In this document: positions 6,821 to 12,000 of the stretch, piece by piece
How positions within the stretch are numbered: position 1 is the first letter of the stretch
Layout: every line of letters begins with the position of its first letter
Assembly (NCBI GenBank): GCA_013153415.1
Contig: JAADEO010000198.1
Span: 1-12,000 of the forward strand
Source of the DNA: Deltaproteobacteria bacterium
Lineage (GTDB): Bacteria > Desulfobacterota > Anaeroferrophillalia > Anaeroferrophillales > Tharpellaceae
Reading direction: 5' to 3'
DNA length: 12,000 nucleotides
Position numbers and translations under genes: made by a program
The notes under the pieces: generated by a model
What the model saw: only the letters and a program-made list of their open reading frames with translations
Told to the model about the DNA's origin: nothing
Databases searched by the model: none

Positions 6821-7975
6821 ATGTTTGCCCAGCGACCGACGGTGGCGGAGATTGATCTGGCCGCTCTGCTGCATAACTACCAGGAACTGGAAAGGTGCGC
6901 CGGTTGTTCGGTGATTCCGGTGATCAAAGCCGATGCCTACGGTCACGGCGCTCTGCCGGTGGCCCGCTTTCTTGCCCGCCGGGCCGCGGTGCCGGAATTC
7001 GCCGTGGCCACGGTGGCTGAGGCCCGGCAGCTGAAAGAGGGAGGGATCGAGGAGCCGGTCCTGATTCTTGGAGCCCTTTACGAGGACGATTTGGAGAGCG
7101 TTGTCGCGGGGGGGATCATTCCGGTTCTCTGGGAGTTGGAGAGTGCTGTCCGGCTTTCGGAGGCTGCGGTCGAAGCCCGGGTCCGGGTGCCGGTTCACAT
7201 CAAGATCGATACCGGGATGGGTCGGGCCGGGGTGCCCGCGGGGGAGGCTCGGAACCTGGTCGCGGCGATTGGTCGCTTGCCGGGCCTGGAAGTGAACGGG
7301 ATTCTCTCCCACCTCGCTGTAGCCGATGGCGAGATGCCCTGGGAGAAACGCTATACGGAGAAGCAGGCTCGGCTTTTCAGTCGGGTTTGCGATGAGCTCG
7401 AGGGTGAGGAGCGTGGTGATCGTTTATGTCGGCATCTGGCCAACAGCGCCGGTATCGTCCGTTACGATTTCAACGGTTGCAACCGGGCCCGGGCCGGGAT
7501 CGCCCTCTACGGTTCCTGGCCCGATGACGGCCTGCGGGGAAAAATCGATCTCAAACCGGTGATGACGGTCAAAACCGGGATCGTGCTGTTGAAAAAACTC
7601 TCGCCCGGTCAGAGCGTCAGTTACGGTTGTACCTATACCGCCCGCGAAGAGATTTTGGTGGGACTCTTGCCGATCGGTTATGCCGACGGCCTCAATCGGC
7701 GGCTTTCCGGTCGTGGCGAGGTCCTGGTCCGGGGCCGGAGAGCCCCGATCATCGGCCGGGTCTGCATGGACTGGATCATGATCGAGGTGACTGATATCCC
7801 CGGGGTCGCGGTCGGGGACGAGGTCGTCATTCTCGGTTCTCAGGGCAACGAATGCATCAGTGCCGAAGAACTGGCCGCGACTCTCGACACCATCTCTTAC
7901 GAGATTTTCTGTAACTGGAGCCCCCGGGTGCCGCGACTCCACCTGGAACCGGAAACCGGAATGGAAGGCGGCTGA
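6821..7975 (+). CDS. alr: Alanine racemase
   Basis: Alr is a PLP-dependent enzyme that interconverts L- and D-alanine for peptidoglycan. The product has 384 residues, the usual size. VIKADAYGHGA (34-44) holds the PLP lysine K36. KIDTGMGRAGV (128-138), HLANSAG (205-211) and RAGIALYG (224-231) follow. VSYGCTYTA (266-274) holds the second catalytic base Y268. PIGYADG (284-290) and GRVCMDW (312-318) complete the family signature. The start is ATG6821, just before the conserved QRPTVAEIDLAAL opening. An in-frame codon at 6737 would run 28 residues back into uxs and is unlikely. The ribosome binding site is poor (GGAG 6804-6807, 13 bases away). The TGA overlaps the next ATG in TGATG. Confidence 0.96.
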   Translation: MFAQRPTVAEIDLAALLHNYQELERCAGCSVIPVIKADAYGHGALPVARFLARRAAVPEFAVATVAEARQLKEGGIEEPVLILGALYEDDLESVVAGGIIPVLWELESAVRLSEAAVEARVRVPVHIKIDTGMGRAGVPAGEARNLVAAIGRLPGLEVNGILSHLAVADGEMPWEKRYTEKQARLFSRVCDELEGEERGDRLCRHLANSAGIVRYDFNGCNRARAGIALYGSWPDDGLRGKIDLKPVMTVKTGIVLLKKLSPGQSVSYGCTYTAREEILVGLLPIGYADGLNRRLSGRGEVLVRGRRAPIIGRVCMDWIMIEVTDIPGVAVGDEVVILGSQGNECISAEELAATLDTISYEIFCNWSPRVPRLHLEPETGMEGG

Positions 7976-8733
7976 TGGCCCGAGAGCGGCGCGGTGGCAT
8001 CGAGAGGCGGGTCCGGCGGCGACTGGGCCGGGCCCTGGCCGATTACAGCATGACCGCCGACGGTGACACCCTGATCGTCGCGCTCTCCGGGGGGAAGGAC
8101 AGCCTCGCCCTGCTCCATATTCTCGAAACCCGGCGGCAATGGATACCCGTCGATTACCGCCTGTTTCCGGTCCATGTCTCACTCGGGGAGGGCGGCAGTC
8201 GTGAACGGGTAGTGCATCTCAAGCGACAGACTGCCGCTCTGGGACTCGGGTTGGAGGTGATAGAGACCAATATCGCCCATCGCCTGCAGCATGACGAGTT
8301 GAGTGAAAACAACTGTTTCCATTGCGCCCGCTGGAAACGCAAGGCCCTGTTCGATTTCGCCGCCGCCAGCGGGATCGGCAAGATCGCTTTCGGTCACCAC
8401 CGCGACGACCTGCTCGAAACCGCCCTGATGAATCTTTTCTACAGCAGCAATTTCAGCACCATGCGCCCACGCCAAGAGCTTTTCGGCGGGCGTCTTACGA
8501 TCATCCGTCCCCTGGCCTATCTGGACGAGGCCGATGTCATTTCCTACTGCCGCCTGCACGAGTTGCCGACCGATTCCCCTCCCTGCCCCTTCCAGGCGGA
8601 AGACAGTCGCCGCCAGGCGATGAAGAAATTGCTGGCCGACCTGCAGCGGGAAAATCCCAAAACCAAGGATAGTCTTTTTCACGCTCTCGCCAATGTGAGG
8701 AGCGAGTACCTGTTGAAGAAGACTTGGAAGTGA
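7975..8733 (+). CDS. ttcA: TtcA-like tRNA 2-thiocytidine synthetase
   Basis: This is a PP-loop ATPase of 252 residues that most likely makes 2-thiocytidine at position 32 of certain tRNAs, using an Fe-S cluster. The PP-loop SGGKDS is at 38-43. CFHC (C114, C117) and C204 in SPPCPF correspond to the three cluster cysteines of TtcA. GHHRDD (140-145) is the conserved second ATP-pyrophosphatase motif. It is shorter than E. coli TtcA (about 310 residues), mainly at the C-terminus, so TtcA-like is the safest name. The zinc-finger Cys pairs expected of TtuA are not seen. ATG7975 overlaps the alr stop by one base and has GGAAGG (7963-7968) upstream. With MiaA it makes two anticodon-loop modification genes in one run. 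Confidence 0.9.
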   Translation: MARERRGGIERRVRRRLGRALADYSMTADGDTLIVALSGGKDSLALLHILETRRQWIPVDYRLFPVHVSLGEGGSRERVVHLKRQTAALGLGLEVIETNIAHRLQHDELSENNCFHCARWKRKALFDFAAASGIGKIAFGHHRDDLLETALMNLFYSSNFSTMRPRQELFGGRLTIIRPLAYLDEADVISYCRLHELPTDSPPCPFQAEDSRRQAMKKLLADLQRENPKTKDSLFHALANVRSEYLLKKTWK

Positions 8734-8759
8734 TACCTCGGTGCCGTTGTATGGTATCA
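8731..8759 (+). other. Small hairpin over the ttcA stop codon
   Basis: TGATACC (8731-8737), which includes the ttcA TGA, is perfectly complementary to GGTATCA (8753-8759), with a 15-base loop. No U-tract follows, so it is not a standard intrinsic terminator. It may stabilise the 3' end of the operon mRNA, or it may be chance. Confidence 0.3.
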
Positions 8760-8766
8760 AATATGC

Positions 8767-8821
8767 AAGACATGGCAATGAGAGAGTATCTTTTAATTTT
8801 AGTCAATTATTGCCATGACTT
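8767..8821. repeat. 13-bp inverted repeat whose right arm contains the HDOD start codon
   Basis: AAGACATGGCAAT (8767-8779) matches the reverse complement of ATTGCCATGACTT (8809-8821) at 12 of 13 positions; the inner nine bases are perfect. A G-U and an A-U pair could extend the stem inward. The spacer (8780-8808) is AT-rich. The right arm includes ATG8815 of the next gene. In read-through mRNA it would form a stem that buries the start codon; in DNA the arms could be operator half-sites. Confidence 0.6.
8792..8797 (+). promoter_or_regulatory. Candidate -10 box for the HDOD gene
   Basis: TTTAAT matches TATAAT at five of six positions and lies between the arms of the inverted repeat. The nearest -35-like word, AAGACA (8767-8772), is 19 bases away, longer than ideal. 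Transcription would start near 8804, giving a leader of only about ten bases, which fits the absence of a Shine-Dalgarno sequence before ATG8815. Tentative. Confidence 0.3.
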
Positions 8822-10542
8822 TTCCCGCCCGCAAATCCGGTCAGAATCTGCGTCTGCCGTCACCGCCGATGGTGTTGTCCCGGCTCTTGACGATGCTGGC
8901 CGAAGATCGCTCATCGGCCGATGAACTGGCAGATGTGATCTTGGAGGATCCGGGGCTTACGGCCCGGATCCTGAGGGTGGCCAATTCTCCCTTTTACAAT
9001 TTCAGTAACAAAATTGAAACCGTAAGCCACGCTATCGCCCTGCTCGGTTGCCGTTCGATCCGTATTCTTTGCGCCAGTGAATCCTTTCTGGCCATCTTCC
9101 CGCAGCGTAAAGGCAATTTCACCTCGATTTTCCAGGACTACTGCCGCCACTCCCTGGCCACTGCTTTGCTGGCCAAGATCATGGCCGAAGAGATGGCGGT
9201 ACCGCTCGACAGCGAAAAGATCTTCATCGCCGGGCTCCTGCACGATATCGGCAAACCGGTGCTTTGGTACAATTTCCTGGAGCAGGCCGAATTCTATCAT
9301 GATCTGACCGGCCGGGGTATGAATGAGCGCGAGGCCGAGCGCCTGGCCTACGGTGTCGATCACAGCGAGGCCGGGGCCTGGGTCGCGGGTGAATGGGGAC
9401 TCGACAGCGAACTGGCCAAAACCATGGCCCATCACCATGAAAACTGCTATTGCGGAGAGACGGTTCCCAAGGAGATAAGCGATTACTCGCTACTCGAGAT
9501 CGTGGTTCTGGCCAACACCTTCGCCAAATGTCTCGAGCTGAAAGATGGTAAAATCGTTTTTGCTCCGGTAGTGGAACGTTATGTCAGTCAGCGGCTTCCG
9601 GGGCTCGACTGGACCGGGGTGGCGTTGCTTTTCGCCGAACAGGCGCCCCTCTACGAGATCGAGCAGTTGGCCGAACTCAATGGTCGGAAGGCTTCAGCCC
9701 GGACCCGGGCGGAAACAGCGGCAACCGTTGCCGGGGATGAGAACGATCCGGCTTACGAGGAGCTGCTGCAACGTTCTCTGACCCTTTTCAAGGCTTACAA
9801 TTCCTTTCTGGAAAACTTTCGCCTTACCGATATCTTTGCCGGGATTTTAGAAAACCTTTCCAGCCTGACCGGGGTCGAAGCGGTTTCCATCATGCTGTAC
9901 AAGTCCCGGGAACAGAGTCTGACGGTGCAGACCGCGGCCGGTGCCGACCATGAGGTGAAACTGGGCAAGAGATTGCTTTTGAGCGGTGAGGAACTTACCC
10001 GTCTCAGAGAGTTGGACAATTTGGCGATCTCTTTCAACGGTTACAGCCGAAAAGAGGGCAAGGTTCTCGAGACCCGGCTGGCGACCATGTTCCTGCCGGC
10101 CGCATCGGACAACCATGGCCTGTTCCTGCCGGTTTATGGCGAACGCAACCTGGTTGGGGCTTTCTGCCTCGAACTCGCTGGTGAGAAACTGGAGGAAGAC
10201 GCTGTTTTCAGAGAGCTGCTTCTGGGGCATGCTGTCCAGCTCGCCCTGGCCATCCGTTTCTACCACCTGACCCGGAAGCTGCGCCTCCTGAAGGAGGCCG
10301 ACGCCTCGACCACCTCCTCCCTGGTCCTGGGCCACGCCCTCAAAGATCCCCTCCGGGTCCTGCGGGAGAACATCTACCTGCTCGACCAGGAAGGCAAGAA
10401 TGCCAGCCTCAATCGCAGCGGCTACCGTCATATCTATTGCCAGAAGATCAAGCAGGCCTTAGAGGATGTCAACGCTCTGGTAGCCCGCTATGCGACCTCA
10501 CCGCATGAAGAGCGCAACTACTCCGAAAGCCTCGCCAGCTGA
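8815..10542 (+). CDS. HDOD domain protein with GAF domain and C-terminal H-box-like helix
   Basis: This is a soluble regulatory protein of 575 residues. Residues about 10-215 are an HDOD domain (LPSPPMVLSRLL, VILEDPGLTARILRVANS, LLGCRSIRIL). It keeps HD-type ligands H112, H143-D144, H183 and the triple His 206-208, so a metal site is possible even though HDOD domains are usually thought to be non-catalytic. Residues about 335-480 look like a GAF sensor domain. A helical tail follows, with GHALKDPLRVL (506-516), which resembles the phospho-acceptor H-box of histidine kinases, but no ATPase domain follows. Such proteins usually act in signalling or stress regulation; no partner is visible here. 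ATG8815 is the first start after an in-frame stop at 8800, and no ribosome binding site precedes it. It is probably its own unit, 81 bases after ttcA. Confidence 0.88.
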   Translation: MTFPARKSGQNLRLPSPPMVLSRLLTMLAEDRSSADELADVILEDPGLTARILRVANSPFYNFSNKIETVSHAIALLGCRSIRILCASESFLAIFPQRKGNFTSIFQDYCRHSLATALLAKIMAEEMAVPLDSEKIFIAGLLHDIGKPVLWYNFLEQAEFYHDLTGRGMNEREAERLAYGVDHSEAGAWVAGEWGLDSELAKTMAHHHENCYCGETVPKEISDYSLLEIVVLANTFAKCLELKDGKIVFAPVVERYVSQRLPGLDWTGVALLFAEQAPLYEIEQLAELNGRKASARTRAETAATVAGDENDPAYEELLQRSLTLFKAYNSFLENFRLTDIFAGILENLSSLTGVEAVSIMLYKSREQSLTVQTAAGADHEVKLGKRLLLSGEELTRLRELDNLAISFNGYSRKEGKVLETRLATMFLPAASDNHGLFLPVYGERNLVGAFCLELAGEKLEEDAVFRELLLGHAVQLALAIRFYHLTRKLRLLKEADASTTSSLVLGHALKDPLRVLRENIYLLDQEGKNASLNRSGYRHIYCQKIKQALEDVNALVARYATSPHEERNYSESLAS

Positions 10543-10747
10543 TCCTGCCCGCCACTTTTCCGAGCTCTCCTTCTGTTGTTACACCAGCGGCAAAACAATA
10601 AACTCTGGTTTAACCGCGGACCACATGGAAGATGCAGAATTTCCCTCTGGTCTGTAGTCGATAAAAGCTTGTGCTTTTTAACCGTCGGAACACCGGAACA
10701 AAGGTACACCCGGGCCTTCGGTTTGAAAGTCGTCGGCAAATCTGTTA

Positions 10748-10775
10748 TTGAGGGACCGGCGAGATATTGTATTAC
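10748..10775 (+). promoter_or_regulatory. Weak candidate promoter for the UbiD-family gene
   Basis: TTGAGG (10748-10753, 4/6) and TATTAC (10770-10775, 4/6) are spaced by 16 bases. Transcription would start near 10782 and give a leader of about 170 bases containing both downstream stem-loops. Both boxes are imperfect and the call is tentative. Confidence 0.25.
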
Positions 10776-10795
10776 AGGTCATTTTTTTCTTTGGA

Positions 10796-10872
10796 TAAGC
10801 CACGACATTGCAAGAAAGCTACGAAAGGCAGGCTTTTATCTTTCATGGCTTTTCGTGATCTTTCGTGGCCTA
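10796..10872. repeat. Imperfect inverted repeat built from ACGAAAG-like units
   Basis: The left arm (10796-10827) and the reverse complement of the right arm (10840-10872) agree at about 24 of 32 positions with one gap, around a 12-base loop. Both arms begin TARGCCACGA and end with an RYGAAAG word, so each arm is itself a run of CACGAAAG-like words. The right arm on the + strand reads CTTTCATGG, CTTTTCGTG, CTTTCGTGG in near tandem. It looks like a decayed copy of a dispersed intergenic repeat, but only one copy is in this window. Confidence 0.55.
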
Positions 10873-10885
10873 AGAGTACTTGTTT

Positions 10886-10904
10886 GCGGGCTGCAAAAGC
10901 CCGC
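10886..10904 (+). other. GC-rich stem-loop in the UbiD-gene leader
   Basis: GCGGGCT (10886-10892) pairs perfectly with AGCCCGC (10898-10904) around the loop GCAAA. Only three T follow, then GG, so it is a poor terminator as it stands. It ends 46 bases before the start codon. It could be an attenuator remnant, an mRNA-protecting hairpin or part of the degenerate repeat next to it. Confidence 0.5.
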
Positions 10905-10950
10905 TTTGGTCGCGGGGGTTGTTCCCGTATTAATTTCCGGAGGCTTTTTC

Positions 10951-12000
10951 ATGGGCTACAGAAATCTGGCCGACTGTGTTATCGATCTGGAACGAAGCAA
11001 AAGGCTCAGACGGATCGACTGCGAACTCGATCCCGAACTGGAGATCGCCGCGGTTCAGCGCCGGGTCTGCGAAAGGCAGGGACCGGCCCTGCTCTTTACC
11101 CGGGTCAAGGGCTGTCGTTTTCCGATGCTCGGCAACCTGTTCGGCACCATGGAACGGACCCGTTTCATCTTTCGCGACGCCTTGGCCGATATCGAACTGC
11201 TGACCGATCTCAAGGTCGATCCGGCTGTAGTTTTGAAGAACCCGCTGCGCCTGGGACGGCTGCCCCGGTCCCTCTGGCACCTTTTCCCCCGCCGGGTGAG
11301 TGGTCGGGGAAGGCCTGAATTCAACAAGATCACGATCTCCGATCTGCCCCAGCTCAAATCCTGGCCTAAAGACGCTGGCGCATTCATTACCCTGCCCCAG
11401 GTCTATTCCGAGGACCCGGAAAAGGGCGGCTGGCGGAACTCCAACCTCGGAATGTACCGGGTTCAGCTTTCCGGCGGCGACTATGAGCCGGATCGCGAGG
11501 TCGGTCTCCACTATCAGTTGCATCGCGGTCTCGGACTGCACCATGCCCGGGCCCGGGAGCTGGGCGTACCTCTCAAGGTCAACGTTATCGTCGGAGGACC
11601 GCCTTCGCTGGCCGTGGCCGCGGTCATGCCGCTGCCCGAGGGGATGCCGGAGTTGAGTTTCGCCGGTTTGCTGGGAGGCCACAACCTGGAACTCGTCCAG
11701 CCGGAAGATTGCCTGCCGCTACCGCTCCAGGCCGATTTCTGTATCTGCGGCACGATAATCGACGGTCAGCTCAAGCCCGAAGGACCCTTTGGCGACCATC
11801 TCGGTTACTACAGTCTTACGCACGATTTCCCGGTGCTCAAGGTGGAGCGGGTTCTCCAGCGGCCCGGGGCGATCTGGCCCTTTACCACGGTCGGCCGGCC
11901 ACCCCAGGAGGACACGGTTTTCGGTCATTTCATCCACGAGTTGACCGGTCGTCTGCTGCCTACGGTTTTGCCCGGGGTGAGTGGTGTGCACGCGGTCGAT
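10951..12000 (+). CDS. UbiD-family prenylated-FMN-dependent decarboxylase (partial, runs off the window)
   Basis: The first 350 codons are open to the window edge with no stop. UbiD-type enzymes remove a carboxylate from aromatic or unsaturated acids using prenylated FMN made by a UbiX partner. Family motifs are RFPMLGNLFGT (58-68), AFITLPQVYSEDP (144-156), NSNLGMYRVQ (163-172, prFMN-contacting R170), GLHYQLHRG (185-193), VGGPPSLAVAA (215-225) and PEGPFGDHLGYYS (276-288), where E277 and D282 match the acidic residues of the catalytic triad. VGRPPQED (315-322) and FIHELTG (327-333) suggest the long form of about 600 residues. Possible roles are menaquinone/ubiquinone precursor decarboxylation (MqnL-like) or anaerobic aromatic metabolism; the window cannot decide. 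ATG10951 has GGAGG (10939-10943) seven bases upstream. Confidence 0.93.
   Translation, partial: MGYRNLADCVIDLERSKRLRRIDCELDPELEIAAVQRRVCERQGPALLFTRVKGCRFPMLGNLFGTMERTRFIFRDALADIELLTDLKVDPAVVLKNPLRLGRLPRSLWHLFPRRVSGRGRPEFNKITISDLPQLKSWPKDAGAFITLPQVYSEDPEKGGWRNSNLGMYRVQLSGGDYEPDREVGLHYQLHRGLGLHHARARELGVPLKVNVIVGGPPSLAVAAVMPLPEGMPELSFAGLLGGHNLELVQPEDCLPLPLQADFCICGTIIDGQLKPEGPFGDHLGYYSLTHDFPVLKVERVLQRPGAIWPFTTVGRPPQEDTVFGHFIHELTGRLLPTVLPGVSGVHAVD

Larger units (their letters stand above)
10543..10950. other. 408-base gene-free region before the UbiD-family gene
   Basis: No convincing gene lies here. It is less GC-rich than its surroundings. It holds a weak A-rich hairpin (AAAAGC 10663-10668 with GCTTTT 10673-10678, then one more T), which is the only terminator-like element after the HDOD gene. 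A short tandem pair CGGAACAC/CGGAACAA lies at 10686-10701. A weak promoter, the degenerate hairpin repeat and a GC-rich stem-loop are listed separately. From 10543 to 10660 I see nothing notable. Confidence 0.6.

Noticed and set aside
10518..10739. A 73-codon open frame on the - strand across the end of the HDOD gene and the intergenic region.
   Set aside because: No recognisable family, no clear ribosome binding site or promoter, and it overlaps coding sequence on the other strand.
10767..11318. A 183-codon open frame overlapping the UbiD-gene leader and its first third.
   Set aside because: It is out of frame with the UbiD-family gene, rich in Arg, Gly and Pro as GC-rich shadow frames are, has no recognisable domain, and the overlapped frame has clear family motifs.
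1..12000. Mobile elements, CRISPR arrays, toxin-antitoxin or defence genes.
   Set aside because: No transposase or integrase motifs, no regularly spaced direct repeats and no terminal inverted repeats with target duplications were seen; the gene content is housekeeping.

Overview
The window is GC-rich, densely packed bacterial DNA. Every protein-coding gene lies on the + strand, and a single tRNA gene lies on the - strand. The gene content fits a Gram-negative anaerobe of the Desulfuromonadales / Desulfobacterota type: a Cys-rich DUF1847 protein, a ClC transporter with CBS and TrkA-C domains, an HDOD-GAF protein and a long UbiD-family decarboxylase. This placement is inferred from gene content and style, not from a search.

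Layout. Positions 1-137 hold an intrinsic terminator of an upstream gene and the leader of a DUF1847 gene (138-827). A 20-bp, bidirectional-looking terminator (907-952) separates that gene from a convergent tRNA-Arg(CCU) gene (955-1031, - strand), which has a recognisable promoter at 1050-1078. From 1183 to 8733 seven genes run with overlaps or gaps of at most 18 bases: moeA, miaA, a ClC chloride transporter gene, dut, a UDP-glucuronate decarboxylase gene (uxs), alr and ttcA. A candidate promoter for this run lies at 1100-1128. An 81-base gap follows, carrying a long inverted repeat whose right arm contains the next start codon. The next gene encodes a 575-residue HDOD-GAF protein with a histidine-kinase-like H-box helix at its end and no kinase domain. 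A 408-base gene-free stretch (10543-10950) contains a degenerate hairpin repeat, a GC-rich stem-loop and a good ribosome binding site. The window ends inside a UbiD-family decarboxylase gene (10951 to beyond 12000).

How the genes work together. The seven-gene run is a mixed housekeeping operon rather than one pathway. It covers molybdenum cofactor insertion (MoeA), two tRNA modifications next to the anticodon (MiaA at A37, TtcA at C32), nucleotide-pool sanitation (Dut), cell-wall and surface-sugar precursors (Alr for D-alanine, Uxs for UDP-xylose) and anion transport (ClC). Translational coupling is likely at moeA/miaA and alr/ttcA (TGATG overlaps) and at miaA/clc (8-base overlap).

I see no insertion sequence, phage gene, CRISPR array or obvious new defence system. 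The least explained items are the inverted repeat over the HDOD start codon, the orphan H-box helix, the unusual ion-pathway residues of the ClC protein and the degenerate hairpin repeat before the UbiD gene.
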